64,000 bases of DNA, from assembly GCA_017979445.1 (NCBI GenBank), contig CM030711.1, positions 13,599,092 through 13,663,091 on the forward strand. The letters run 5' to 3'. The notes under the pieces were generated by a model that searched no databases, was not told the origin of the DNA, and saw only the letters and a list, made by a program, of their open reading frames with translations. The DNA is from Akebia trifoliata (Eukaryota > Streptophyta > Magnoliopsida > Ranunculales > Lardizabalaceae). Shown piece by piece: positions 1-11,697 of this stretch. The first letter of the stretch is position 1. Every line of letters begins with the position of its first letter. The position numbers and the translations under genes are program-made.

Positions 1-520
1 TGTTAGATTTATTGGATGATATTGTGATTTTTCTTGCATATGTTATAGTTTATCTTGCGTATTTTGTGATTTTAATATTTTTTTGTACATTAAATAGTTG
101 ATGATGATGCTATTAAAGAGTTGGAAATAGTGATAATATTATCAGCCAAGTCATATTACGACGCATTTATTGTTAAAGGACCATGTCGGAACAATTCATG
201 TAGGGGAACAAACTTTATTCATTGATAACTTAATGGGAGTTCTGTATTATGTCATCAAATTCTCCAAGTTAAGTCATATTATGACATATTTATTATTAAA
301 GAACCATGTCAGAACAATTCATATACAAATTTTATCCATCAACGACTAAATGAGAGTTTCGTATTATGTAATTTTCTGAATGGAAAGGCATGTGTTTATT
401 AATTTATGCATCATTTTGGAGGAGAAAAGGTTATTGAACATATCAAGATATATCAAGTAGTTATATTCATTATAGTAGTATTTCCAAACAAACTATCAAA
501 AGTCAACGAACTATATGGTT
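1..520. other. AT-rich intergenic DNA, no gene seen
   Basis: No coding region is recognisable. Two short stretches repeat each other imperfectly: the string around 146-215 (aagtcatattacgacgcatttattg, then accatgtcggaacaattcat) recurs around 272-330. This suggests an old local duplication about 125 bp apart. I see nothing else that can be named. Confidence 0.5.
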
Positions 521-815
521 CAAGAACAATTCCAGCACTCTAGACAAACTATTAGTGCGTACTTTCACCAAGTGTTGAGAGCACTTCTAGAATTGGTTGT
601 TCCTCCTACGCTTGATGTTGTACCTACACATACCCATACTAATTGGAGATTCTAGCCATATTTTAAGCTATTATTAGTTTTTTATAATCTTATAATAGGT
701 AAGAATATTTTTATTAATGTCTAACCAATAAAAATAACACATGATTGTATTAGTATGATTGATGGCACACATGCTATCATCACAAAAGATAATCAAACTA
801 GGGTTGTGAATGGAT
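521..815 (+). pseudogene. PIF/Harbinger-type transposase remnant
   Basis: Two short coding blocks resemble the plant HARBI1-like nuclease (DDE_Tnp_4) family. Block one (521-655) reads with QEQFQHSRQTISAYFHQVLR and ends at a stop. It matches the family's conserved FQHSGETISRxFHxVL segment upstream of the catalytic core. Block two (about 740-798) reads HDCISMIDGTHAII, which corresponds to the conserved IDGTH segment containing the first catalytic Asp. The blocks are separated by about 85 bp of AT-rich, stop-rich sequence and the rest of the domain is missing, so this is not a functional gene. A hAT-type MITE is inserted just after block two. The family call rests on motif recognition only. Confidence 0.6.
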
Positions 816-1201
816 GCTTATTGGTTCAAATACAACAATATCTAAATTCGAATTCGAATCTGACAGATGTTCTAAAACTCTATCGAATTCAAATCCGATT
901 ATCCTATCAGATATTGGATAATATCCGATTAGAATTCGAATAATTTGTTTATTAAAAAAACGTAATTTTTCCTTATCCAATTGATTTTTTATTATTTAAA
1001 AAATCTATAATATATTATATTATGTATATAATAAATAAATCAAATAAAATAATATATATTATATATTATTTTGAATCAGATATTATCGGATTTAAAATGT
1101 TAATATTCGAATCAGTATCTGATAAGGATTCAAATATATAAAATTATCCAAATTCAAATTCAAAGCAGATTTGAATTTTCGACTATCCATTGACACCCCT
1201 A
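799..1201. mobile_element. hAT-type MITE (403 bp)
   Basis: The left end TAGGGTTGTGAATGGA is the inverted complement, with two mismatches, of the right end TCCATTGACACCCCTA. It is flanked by 8-bp direct repeats aatcaaac (791-798) and gatcaaac (1202-1209), 7 of 8 identical. An 8-bp duplication and TAGGG(G)TGTCAA-like termini are typical of hAT non-autonomous elements. The interior is AT-rich with repeated attcgaattc and ccgatt motifs and no coding potential. It interrupts the Harbinger transposase remnant, so it is younger than that element. Confidence 0.8.
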
Positions 1202-1209
1202 GATCAAAC

Positions 1210-1851
1210 GCTGTAAACATCCCAATTTGAACATGCCCAATGCAAAAATGACCCAAAATTGTGTTTTAAATTTAAAAGGAGCCTAAAGACCCAAAACCCC
1301 AAGATATTTGTTTTTCAATTCAAATAAAGGCTCCAAGGTTCCAATGAACTTATAAGGTCATTTCAAAAATATTTTCATCAAAAAAATATCTCAAAACCCT
1401 AAGCCCCTCACTCTAACCCACTATCAAGCCTTAAGCTCATTGCAAGCCCACCAAGAACACCCTAACCCTAACTCATTCTGGTCCCAATATTATCCCATCC
1501 AATCAACTTTAAACCAACTCCAACCTAAATCTAACTCTAACCTAAACCAATTCCAACCTAAACCTATCCTTAGCCTGAGTCAATTCCAACCTAAACCTAA
1601 GCCCAACATACACAAAAGCCCATTCTACACCTCAACTCAAGCCCAAAATTGAAACCACATCCATGATCTCAACCAATTACCACAAAAAGAATCAATGAGC
1701 ATCAAGATGGACACTTGTCGCCACCACAACCCACCTCACTAAATCAATCTACCAACCTAATCATTATCCTCAACTCACACCCCATATCATAACCTACCCT
1801 CATCATTTTTTCCAAACCCTCATCACAAGCAATTCCCACACCCTTTCTCTC
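1210..1851. other. Intergenic, C-rich low-complexity sequence
   Basis: No gene is recognised. From about 1390 the plus strand becomes rich in ccctaa/caaccta-like strings. An open frame at 1440-1652 encodes an Asn/Gln/Pro-rich peptide with repeated QFQPKP units; it opens at a non-ATG codon and has no family resemblance, so I do not call it a gene. Confidence 0.4.
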
Positions 1852-2815
1852 AGGGTAGTGATGACAGTCAAAGCACTAATGATAGAAGAATAACTACCCT
1901 AGATGTTAGACACCATCAACAAGTTAACAAATACAATGGAGGAAAATGACATTTAAATTGCTACCCTAGTTAGTCGTTCGGAGCAAAAGGACAAAGCAAA
2001 TGAATCAAGTATTTGACCCTTGCATCCACTAGGTTTTACCCCTAAAACATACACGATTCTATATGAAGATGACAACGAAGAGATTACTCTAGCTCGTGAA
2101 ATGCTACACAAGATCTTCTATAGGGATTTGTCACCTTGCTCTCTATGTAACAGCTATAAGAAATGGTCATTAATACCATTCGTACTCAATATTAGGGCGT
2201 GCCCAGTCCTCATTGATCTATTCCAAACCTTATACTCAACGTATTAAGCAAATGCGTCTTTTCATAGGATATCAACTATCAAAATTCCAATAATTTGAAG
2301 AAAAAAATAATCCAAAGCAACATATTGCTCACTTACAACAAAGACATTGTGGGCAAACGTTATGGAAGACGACTCATTGGATTCTAGATCCAATTCAAAG
2401 TTAAGCAAATGATCATCTAGATCTCTATTAATCACTTCCTCGTCACAGACTTACACTTTTATTAGGGCGGTGATGATAGTCGAATCACTAACGGTAAAAG
2501 AACAATTACCCCAGATGTCATACACCATCAATATGTTAATAAATACAATGGAGGAAAATGACGTTTAAATTGCTATCCTAGTCAGTCGTTCGAAGCAGAA
2601 GGAAAAAACGAACGAATCAAGTATTTTACCCTCGTATTCAATAGGTTTTATCCCGAAAACGTACATGATTCCGTGTGAAGATGACAACGAGGAGATTACT
2701 CTAGCTCGCTAAATGCTACACAAGACCTTCTATAGGGAATGATCACTAACAATTGTAGGAAATGATCACTAATACCATTCGTACTCAATATGGGGGTATG
2801 CCCAGTCCTCATTTG
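1852..2815. repeat. Direct duplication of a 0.35-kb unit
   Basis: About 1852-2215 and 2462-2815 are two diverged copies of the same unit, spaced about 610 bp apart. Both contain the strings tacaatggaggaaaatgac, gatgacaacga(a/g)gagattactc and ccattcgtactcaatat. In both copies one frame reads as a short acidic stretch (EDDNEEITLAR), followed in copy one by a continuing frame and in copy two by a stop. The N-terminal part resembles the low-complexity start of some gypsy gag proteins, but this is weak. The 246 bp between the copies holds nothing recognisable. Confidence 0.6.
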
Positions 2816-3419
2816 TCTATTTCAAACCTCATACTCAAGATGAGAGAATGATGGTAATGATTTCAAGTATTCAAAATGATGAAAATGGTGGTTTAGGGTT
2901 TCGAAATATTTGGGATTTACGATTGGTGGATGAGAGAAATCGATGAAGATTGATGAAACTTGATGAGGATCGATGAATCGATGGATTTTAGGGTTATGAT
3001 TTCTACAAGGGGTTTAGGGTTTCTATGAGTGTTTGATCCGTTCAATCGATCGAGTAAAGTAAGTGAATATCTTTGAAAATTGATTAACATCAATGAAAAT
3101 CGAAAAAAAAAAACAATGAAAACTGATGAATCTAGGGCCTGTGACTTGTTTTGGGTCAGACTTGAGAGTATTTGATTCGATCGATCAAGTAAGTGGAAGA
3201 TGAGGAAGACATTTTCATACTTTCATATATGTGGGGGTACTTAAGATATTTTGCTCTCTCCGCTTATAAAAAACTGTTTTAAGTTAACTTTTTGACTGGG
3301 TCAACGAAATCTTAGGGGGTAGATCACATCTTGTATTTTGTGGGGGTGGCCCCAATTTTAACTAATTCACGGGAGGGTAATACAAATTTACCCTTAAATT
3401 TAACATAATCAGGAAATTT

Positions 3420-3458
<39 letters not shown>

Positions 3459-3590
3459 CAACTAACATGTTGCTTAGTATTCAAAATTACATAGCATCCT
3501 TTTTTATTAAATAATCTTCAAAAACCCTTTAATCAATATCTTAAATTACAAATAAACCTTTTTATATATGTATGTTTGCACATGTCACCT
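2816..3590. other. Intergenic with gatgaa-rich tract and A29 run
   Basis: Positions 2865-3140 repeat gatgaa/tcgatgaa words and two gggtttagggtttc strings. A run of 29 A lies at 3426-3454. No coding signal is seen. Confidence 0.4.
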
Positions 3591-3884
3591 TCTAGTTGTA
3601 GAAGTGGTAGTATCATTGAGAAAGTTTTTAGGGGAAATTTTTATATAATCAAACCTAATTAAAATAAAATTTTCAAAAGTACAAAAAAAAAAAAAAACTT
3701 TGAACAGCCATTCAAGTGACATTTTTCAAAAACATCTCTTCAAGTATTTGGGTATTTTAATTCAATTATTTCTAAAATACCCCTCACCTACCCCTTGAAA
3801 CACACTGAACACATTTCCTTCATCCCCTTGATCCCTCGCCTATTTCCTATTTAAAACAAAATTTCTTACTAAGGATACTTGAGC

Positions 3885-4205
3885 TCAAATGGATTGCCAA
3901 GTTGGCAATCCAACACCACAGCCCTTTAAATTTCATGGAAAAACTCATTCAAAATAAATAAAAAATTCAAAAAACAATATTTTTGGAGCTTGATCCAATA
4001 TTTTGAAAATTAATGGCTACCGAACTTTCAAGAAAATCCCAATTTAAAATTAAAATTCAAAAATGAATAAGAACAGTTTTTTTTTTTTTAGGAAAGTTCA
4101 TAGAATTTTGTTCTCTACAACACCATGGCATCAGGTTATATTTTTGGATGCCACAAGGTAAGTTTAATGACCCTTGGTAGCGGTTGAAATCTTACTAAGG
4201 CTGGT
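3885..4205 (-). mobile_element. MITE family R, partial copy, reverse
   Basis: Read on the minus strand this matches the middle of the family R copies further on. It has the gaattttaattttaaatt block, the gttcggtagccattaatttt string and the tggattgcca segment. It stops before the terminal region and is a partial copy. Confidence 0.5.
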
Positions 4206-4429
4206 CGGACTCTTTCCTCACACTATTTCTTCTCTCTAATCCGATCAATCACACTCTTCCTCTCAACAGTAATCAGATCAGGTGAATTTTATTTTTTTTT
4301 AATTTTTTTTTTCTAATTTGTTAGCTTTTGTTACTAGCTAAATAATTATTTTATTTGTTATTATTAAATAAAGAATATGAAAATGCTAGTTTAGCTTTGC
4401 ATTATTGTTTTAGTTAGTAAGGGAATTTT

Positions 4430-4800
4430 GCTCACCAAATCACCATGTGGCATGCAAGAATCATAGGGTTGTAGACAAAATTCTAAGAGCATTGAAAAAA
4501 AAAAAAATGTTAATTTTCACCATTGAATTTTAATTTTAAATTTAGGAATTCAACAGTAGTCCATTTTCAAGACCTTGGATAAGGCACAATAAGTTTTATT
4601 TATTTAATTTTTTTTTTTTTTAATCTGAATTTTTTCAAAAAATCTTAAAAAACCATGGTATTGGATTGCCAAATGTGATAATCCATGTGGGCCAACGACC
4701 TTTAGTAAGATCTCAAATATTACTAAGTTACTAAAGCTATCTTGATTCCAAAATACATATGTAAAAGTGTTTTAGAAGATTTACCTTGAACAATTCAAAT
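4430..4800 (+). mobile_element. MITE family R, partial copy
   Basis: It contains the family R signature in order: acaaaattctaagag, a poly-A tract, ttaattttcaccattgaattttaattttaaa, ccattttcaagacc, ttggattgccaa, then the small inverted repeat tagtaagatct…atattacta. The right terminal repeat is diverged. Same orientation as the copies at 23775 and 29395. Confidence 0.55.
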
Positions 4801-5560
4801 CTCCCCAATGCAAGGCTCTCTTTCTTCACAAACACATTAAAACACCGGTATGATATCTTTCAAATACTCTCTGATGCTCAATTGAAAATTGAATATGCTG
4901 AAAGTAATTAGGTAATAGTTTTGGCCACCTTCCTAAAGCTCTTTTTTCTCAAGGCCTCATTTCCTATTTATAAGTCAACCAAAGTCAACTTATTTCCTTA
5001 ATTGTCCCTTTAGTTATGTCACCCCATTTTTCTTATTTAGGGAATTCGAGTTTATCATGAACTTATCCGCTTTTTAAATCTTAGGAGTTGTTAACAGAAA
5101 GTTCCCCTAGAAAGTGTTACTTAATGAAAGAATGTGATTGATACAGTCAATCACTTTGAAATTCTCAGGATACTTTTCCAATTTGAATTCAAAGATAACA
5201 CAACCCATCCCATCACTATACCTAGTATGTTCATCCCTCCTCTGCCTAGGATGGACAGACACTCAACTACCCCATGTTGAGCAGAGCCGACGAATCCTTA
5301 GGTATCACATATCTAGGCAATGTCAAATCCTACCTTACTTGACCGTTAAACAATTCGTGGATTCTTACATGTATAGGGCAAGATCCAATTCTTCTTTCAC
5401 CCTATACATCTACAATAATAATAATGATGATGATAATAAATATTAAAATATAATAATAAAATGTTGTAATATATAATATTATAATGTATAACATATTTTG
5501 AGTTTGTTTTTGAAAAACTACAGACATCTTAAAAATTGAAAACCCATATAATTCAACTTG
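4801..5560. other. Intergenic, no recognised gene
   Basis: A 102-codon open frame at 5138-5446 opens at a non-ATG codon and runs into an aat/gat repeat. The text around 5330-5410 reads like part of an unidentified long terminal repeat, but I find no partner copy in this window. No call is made. Confidence 0.35.
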
Positions 5561-5740
5561 CATTTTTTATAGGGGGCCTATTTTGTAACTTTTCAAAAAA
5601 GGCACTTGAATGGTTGTTCAAGGTTCTTTCTTGTAATTTGAGAAATTTTGTTACTTTTATTAAAAATATTATTTTAATTAATTTTCTTTCACAAATTTTC
5701 CTAATAAAAAATGCTAAAACAAACAAGAAAACACCCATAA

Positions 5741-5860
5741 TTTTTTTTTTTTTTTTTGGAGGGGGGGTGAAAGATATTAGATTTTATTTATGAGTGGAAT
5801 TGAAAATCCTTATACAAGTAGATGAGTTCCCCGGGACAGGGTTACAAAGAAGACTATGGG
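5741..5860 (-). mobile_element. Short retroposon tail with 16-bp TSD
   Basis: A 120-bp insert begins with about 17 T on the plus strand, which is a poly-A tail read on the minus strand. It is flanked by perfect 16-bp direct repeats aagaaaacacccataa (5725-5740 and 5861-5876). Long variable TSDs plus a poly-A tail are the hallmark of LINE-mechanism insertion. The body has no reverse transcriptase and is either a strongly 5'-truncated LINE or a SINE. I do not recognise a tRNA-type promoter box in it. Confidence 0.75.
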
Positions 5861-6238
5861 AAGAAAACACCCATAAATCATCTATGAGTTTTATGCTAGA
5901 AAAATATATTTGGGAAAATGACCACATAATACTTATATCTTAAAATGTTTATTAAAAAGTTCCATGTTAAAAAAATTGGACTTTTTAGGACCCAATTTTC
6001 CAAAAGTTTGCCTTCTAAAGACTTTTTGTAACTTATGTCCATATTATTTTATTAAAATACCTATTATACCCTTGTGCATATCAAGTTACTAATGTATCTT
6101 TAGATACATCAAGAAATATTATAAATACCCTTGGTTAACTAATACCATATAAGTACTCAATAAAATTATTCAAAGTGGAACACGTATGTGAAGAACAATT
6201 TACATAAAATCTTAAAATATCTAAAATGCCATTGTTTA

Positions 6239-6586
6239 GAGATTTACTATTGGCACCCCAACTTTTACTTAGTAGATCCCAATTAAAAAATAAAGAAAAT
6301 AAGTGAATAGTTGAGAATAAGTAAAAGTTGGGGTGTTAATAGAAAATCTCTCAATTTATTTGCTAAATTTTTATTTTTTTGGTTTAGGATTTTATATGAG
6401 CCTAATCATAATTGTAAACAAGTACTGAAATTATTTGTACGAGTGGTTTTATATTGTTGAGATTATAATTTGACCCTAATCTTTGGACCGTTTGAAGTGT
6501 GTGTTTCAATCGTTAATTGGAGTGTGATAAATAATTTAAGAAATTGAGAGTAATAAGTAAAAGTTGGGGTGTCAATAGCAACTCTC
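6239..6586. mobile_element. MITE with CACCCCAACTTTTACTT ends
   Basis: The left end GAGATTTACTATTGGCACCC is answered by two inverted right ends. One finishes at 6350 (tgttaatagaaaatctc) and the other at 6586 (tgtcaatagcaactctc). Either a 112-bp MITE carries an extra end, or the full element is 348 bp with an internal duplicate end. The ends resemble those of the MULE at 24999-29050 and the small MITEs at 20959 and 24745. Confidence 0.65.
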
Positions 6587-6956
6587 ATTGTTTAACACAT
6601 GATAGCCTTGACTGCCAAGTGGTCTGAAATCATTTAATGACCAAAAACATTTCTTAGATTAACATTATATTATTTAAATCAAAATAGCATTTTACTTTGA
6701 AAAGAGGGCCGAAATCCTTGAGTCAAGACAAGTTGACTCTATGACTCTGTCAAGTTTGCTTATCAAGTACTATTTGTATCAAATCATATATTGAATTGCC
6801 TCAATTTTATCAAGTCCAATTGAATCGATCAATTTTTTAGCATTCTTATTTTCATTATTGATTTATTGTCATTTAAAGAAATAGCGATGAAATTTCAAGT
6901 AAATCAAATAAAAAATAAATGTATTTTTTTTTTTTTTAGATATAAATTACATGGAT

Positions 6957-7268
6957 TTATTGGAAGGAAAATTATATGTTTAGGGGTATTTTGAGTATTT
7001 TACAAAATGAAATGTCAAATTACTCAATCAATTTTCGTTGCATTTGAAATAGATTCATTTACATAGAATTTACACATTTAAAGGTATTTTGGATATTTTA
7101 CCATACTTTTTGAATGGAAGTTTAAACAAAATTCTTGAAAGGAAAATGTAAAGTGAGCCTTAAATAGTATAAAGTTTTGCGGTGAAGACCTTTACCCAAT
7201 ATTTCTTAAAATATGAACTTTGTGGTCATTTTACATGAAAATAAGATTAATAAGTTAATAACATTAAT
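6957..7268. repeat. Dispersed 0.31-kb repeat, copy 1
   Basis: This matches 19091-19385 almost throughout, including tttattggaaggaaaattat at the start, cgtaaagtgagcc-like text in the middle and ataagttaataacattaat at the end. Copy 1 has about 20 bp more in the middle. The similarity ends where viral-like sequence begins on this side. Identity unknown. Confidence 0.65.
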
Positions 7269-8565
7269 TTTACAATTGTCTTCTTCTGAAGAAGCTCATT
7301 CTTCCTTAAAAGATAATTGTAAGTGTCCTTGGCATATAGACTCAATCTCATTCTCATTATCTTCAATAAATATGCTTAAATTAAATGTTTTAATAGAAAA
7401 CAAAAAACTCTTATTAAAAATATTAGATGAAATTTCTGATAAAGACCAACTCAATCAACATTTAATGTAAATATTAGAAAATTTAAAAAAAAATCAAAAA
7501 AAATCTTTTTCAGAAAAGATTTCAACTCCTTCTACTTCAACTCCCATATATTCAGTAAGAGATATTTGTTCAAGAGTCAATAAAATCCTTTCAAAAGAAA
7601 CTATCTTTTTAATAACTCTCTTTAATTTAAAACAACAAATTAATCTATTAAAAGAACAAATTATAATCCTAAAAGAACAAGTAGTAGAATTACAAATGAC
7701 ATTTGATCACCAAGCTGATTCAAATAAACTTTCTGATCCTGAATATTAAATCAATCAATTTATTAATGCTATAACCCAATTTACCTATAAAAATGATATA
7801 CTTCGATTATAATAAAAACTCAAAAAAAATTCATTGTTCTTAATAATTCTGGAGCTGATATTAATTGCTTTAGAGAAGACTTGATCTCTCTCACTCACTG
7901 CAAGTCAATACAAATATCTTTTTCAATGACTATTGGTAAACTTATTTATATTAAATACAAAATAACATATTCCTTTATTTGCAAACAAAAGATCTGTCTC
8001 CCAATTCCTTTTCTTGTTTTCCCAATCTTACAACAAGAATTAATACTTGACTCCTTTTTTAAATCAAATCTAATCATTGTTAATAACTCTAGAAAGAATC
8101 CTCAATAAACTTAGAGACCAAGAAGTTCTCTTTAACTTCATATCTTCTCCTACATTTGGACAAGTTGATATTTTGTTAAACTTGATCCAATCAAAAGAAA
8201 AATAGTTTAATTTTGTCAAATAAGAAAATAATTTCAAAAAATAAAACAAGATATTAATTCCTCAAAAAATCAAATAAAAATAAAAATAAAATTGAAAAGT
8301 AATTAATAAAAACTTGTTATTCAAATATTCCCAGTGCCTTTTAGCATTAAAAACTCATCAACTTGCTCTCTCATATATTTCATCTTTTAATGAAAAAGAT
8401 ATTCCTACAAAAACTCGTCCAATTCAAATGAATTGTAGATATCTAGAATTATGTCAAAAAGAAATTCAAGACCTTCTTGATTAAAAATTAATTAAAAGAT
8501 CTAAATCTTTTACGAATTATGTTGCTTTTTATATCGAAAATGTAGTTGAAGTAGAAAGAGACACT

Positions 8566-8868
8566 TAATAAATTACAAACCTTTTAATAAAGTAATACAA
8601 TCTATAAGATATCTTATTCTTAATTAATAGGATCTTATTAATCGACTTACCAATACAAATGTTTTTTCAAAATTTAATTTAAAATCAAGATTTTAACAAA
8701 TCCAAAATCCTTCAAGACTTGTAATAAATTACAAATCTTTTAATAAAGTATTACAATCTATAAGATATCTTGTTCTTAATAAACATGATCTTATTAATTG
8801 ACTTACCAATGCAAATATTTTTTTTTTAAATTTAATTTAAAATCAGGATTTTGGCAAATCTAAATATA
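8566..8868 (+). repeat. Tandem duplication inside viral RT region
   Basis: About 8566-8711 and 8724-8868 are two copies of the same roughly 145-bp RT segment (shared text includes aaattacaaa and agtaataca/agtattaca, then caatctataagatatctt). Each copy has its own point changes and stops, so the duplication is old or occurred before full decay. Confidence 0.7.
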
Positions 8869-9373
8869 ATAACCTAATAAATACAAAACTAGCTTCACAG
8901 TCCCCTTTGGATATTACGAATGAAATATAATGTCATTTGGATTAAAAAATACTCCAATTGAATTTCAAAGTATGATGAATGATATCTTCTCTTATTATTC
9001 AAAATTCATCATTGTCTATATAAACGACATTCTCGTCTTTTTTCAAAATATATATGCTCATTGGAAACATCTTTATATATTTAAAAAAGTGATTCTAAAA
9101 ACAGACTTGTTCTTCCTAAAATAAATTGAATTATTTTAAATAAAAATTCAATTTTTTAGGATTTTTTGTAGAAAACAAAACCTATACACTTATAAATCGT
9201 GTTATTCAATTTACTAACAAATTTTTTTTATGAAATAATTGATAATAAATAATTACAAAGATTTTAAGATGTCTCAATTATGTTCTCAACTTCATAAAAA
9301 ATCTAAAAGAATAATGTAAACTCATTTTTTATTTTCTCAAAAAATCAAAGAAGAATGAAATAAAAAAGATATA

Positions 9374-9951
9374 AATGATTGATCAAGATTGTGAGATATT
9401 ATTGCATTTTGAGATTGGGTTAAAATGTCCTTATAGAATTTTGACGAAAGATTTGACTGTTTTGGATTAAAGAGATTTTTCTTAGGAAACAATTGACTTT
9501 GAATTTGAAATACAATCATATATTCAAATTGCTTTGGAGATAGGGTAAATATTGCTTGACTAATTTTATTAATGTATTCTGATTTTCATAACCTATTTTC
9601 GAGGCATCTGTTTGAATTATTTTAGATAATTCTAGATCTTGAATATGTAAACAAAGTAAAACTTTGACAATTTGTTTGATTTTTTTAATGGCTAAACTAT
9701 GATTTTGCATTTATATCTTTTTAGTTTCATTAAAGACTAAAATCAGAAAACATTAATAAAATTAATCAAGCAATATTTACCCTATCTCCAAAGCAATTTG
9801 AATATATGATTGTATTTCAAATTCAAAGTCAATTATTTCCTAGAAAAAATCTCTTTAATCCAAAACAGTCAAATCTTTCATCAAAATTCTATGAGGTCAT
9901 TTTAACCCAATCTCAAAATGCAATAATATCTCACAACCTTGATCAAGAATG
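9374..9951. repeat. Inverted repeat in viral RNase H region
   Basis: Arms at about 9374-9573 and 9752-9951 are inverse complements over about 200 bp, with a few mismatches. The 178-bp spacer carries the RNase H-like reading on the minus strand, so part of the viral sequence is present in both orientations. A transcript across it could form a long hairpin. Confidence 0.8.
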
Positions 9952-10698
9952 AGGAGCATCCTTTTAGACTTTCAAATATGTTAAATATCCTAATAATCAA
10001 CAAATCCCTTATACTTATTGGGATTATCAAAATGCATGAGAATTTGTTTTTCTCATACAAAATTTCAAAGAATCTCATTCCTGATTTATACAATTTTGTC
10101 AAAAATTCAACAATCAAATACCATATTGATTCTATTTACAATGATGACAATATTTTGGAGCCATTCCTGATATTCTCCCAAACAGTCAAATTCCTCAATT
10201 CGAAGATTTTCTCAACAATAATAAATTTAAAGTTAAATAAGTGAACTATCAAAATATGTTATATTTTACTTACACCAATTGTCCATGAATTTTCAAATGA
10301 CATTATTTAAAAGAATTTTTGGATTGTTTCCCCACCTTTTTTTTCGAAACACTTATGTGAAATAGTGAGATAAATATGATCAAAATAAGGTACTTTTAGA
10401 ATTTCTTTAAAATAAATTGTTTCCATTAAATTTTTAAAGTTATCAAAGGCTCAAACAAAGTTATACGACCAAGTTATAGTCTTCTCTACAACAACTCTAT
10501 CATCATCACCTCCAACGATTTCTCTTCAAGACTTTGCATTAGCCATCAAACAAATATAAAAAATCTCAAACGAACTACAGTATCTCAAAAATTCAATCTC
10601 TATTAAAGGATCGATAGCAACATAGTCTTCTTCAAATTCTCTGTGGACATGGGAATTCCAACTCTGTGGTCTTCTTCAAATTTCCATGACTTCAAATG

Positions 10699-11697
10699 TT
10701 ACCTCAGACGTACATGGCCTATTATGATGGGTAGATCCACTTCCCCCAACGAATCCCTTCTTGAACTGTCGAAACCTCGGACGACCTTGTTATTAGATTT
10801 AACATGTGACCGGTCAGCGTTGAGTTTGCGAAAGATTTCTAGAGGACAAACATTAAGCGCTGAGCCATTATCAATCAGTACTCTGGCAACCATCATGCCC
10901 TTGCACATGACCATGATGTTTAACGGTTCTACGTGCCCCCGCCCTTCAGGCACAAATTTACTTTCAATGAAGATAATAGGATTGGGGGCCATGATTTGGC
11001 CAACCGTATGTTCCAACTGTGCCGGCGAAGTAGTTGCAGATACATACAATTTTCCCAAAACTATCAATAATGCCTCCTGGTGTTCTTCTGACTTCTGCAT
11101 CAAACCTAGAATACTGATTTGAGCTAGCTGTTTGTTTAGCTGGTCCACAATATTATGCTTACTCTTACGAATAAACTTAATAAAGTCTGCAGCCTCTTTA
11201 TCTGTCACTTTCACCTCAGCCTCTTTATCTGTCACTTTTACCTCATCTTTTTTCTGGTCACTCTCGCTCATTTTGCCATTTTCTTTTTCTTTTCTTATCT
11301 TCTCATCCTCTATTTCTTTTGTTACTTCTTTTGTTCCTTCTTTGATGCTTACCCATTTTTCTAGCAACTTTTGGCACTTCCCTACCTTTGTCATATGACC
11401 AATGTCAGCCACCATTACTTTTTTCATGGTCTCAACCCCTGAGGTTGTGGTGATAGTGGTCTCATAGCTCCAAGGAACTACTTGATTAGAGCTATAAGGA
11501 AATAGTTTAGGTGAGCGGATGATCATTGGAGGTGGGTCGGGTTTTACACTGAGAATTAGGGGTGGTGGTGATGTTTTGGATGTGATTGTAACGAGAGAAG
11601 TTATGTGAGGAGTTGATAGAGTGTATGGAATGACGAGCGGTGGACGTGAAGATAAAGTGTATGGTATATGAAGAAGGGTTGGGTTGATCCTTGACAA
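10699..11697 (-). pseudogene. gag C-terminus and aspartic protease of element 1
   Basis: An open frame of 332 codons. The N-terminal part is Thr/Pro-rich. The middle is a Lys/Glu-rich segment in which EVKVTDKEA occurs twice in a row, followed by AADFIKFIRKSKHNIVDQLN. The C-terminal third is a retroviral-type aspartic protease: LYVSATTSPAQLEHTVGQ, then the active-site segment ARVLIDNGSALNV and DLPIIIGHVRLR. DNGSALNV in place of the usual DTGA is, from family knowledge, normal in this gypsy lineage. The domain is cut near 10665, before the usual end of protease and all of RT. It would release Gag proteins if expressed; here it is a truncated reading frame. Confidence 0.8.

Larger units (their letters stand above)
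3600..5705. repeat. Inverted repeat pair about 2 kb apart
   Basis: The string around 3700-3735 (ctttgaacagccattcaagtg) is found in inverse complement around 5590-5625 (cacttgaatggttgttcaagg). The similarity extends more weakly for about 100 bp towards 3640 on the left and 5700 on the right. The arms could be the ends of an old element that now contains the MITE copies at 3885-4800, or two unrelated opposite-orientation copies of one repeat. No transposase lies between them. Confidence 0.35.
7269..10630 (+). pseudogene. Endogenous pararetrovirus (Caulimoviridae), decayed
   Basis: This is an old chromosomal copy of a plant pararetrovirus polyprotein region, full of stops and frameshifts. In order: an acidic/Lys-rich segment (7213-7745); a protease-like stretch at about 7828-8110 reading NNSGADINC, where the catalytic Asp of D[ST]GA is Asn; reverse transcriptase blocks (8400-9120) including MSFGLKN and the altered catalytic box YINDI; and an RNase H-like piece reading IIQTDASKIGY on the minus strand (spacer 9574-9751). 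The RT region holds a tandem duplication and the RNase H region an inverted one. There are no LTRs, no integrase and very high AT content, which fits caulimovirids rather than gypsy elements. The genus is uncertain. The right limit is taken at the element 1 insertion. Confidence 0.7.
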
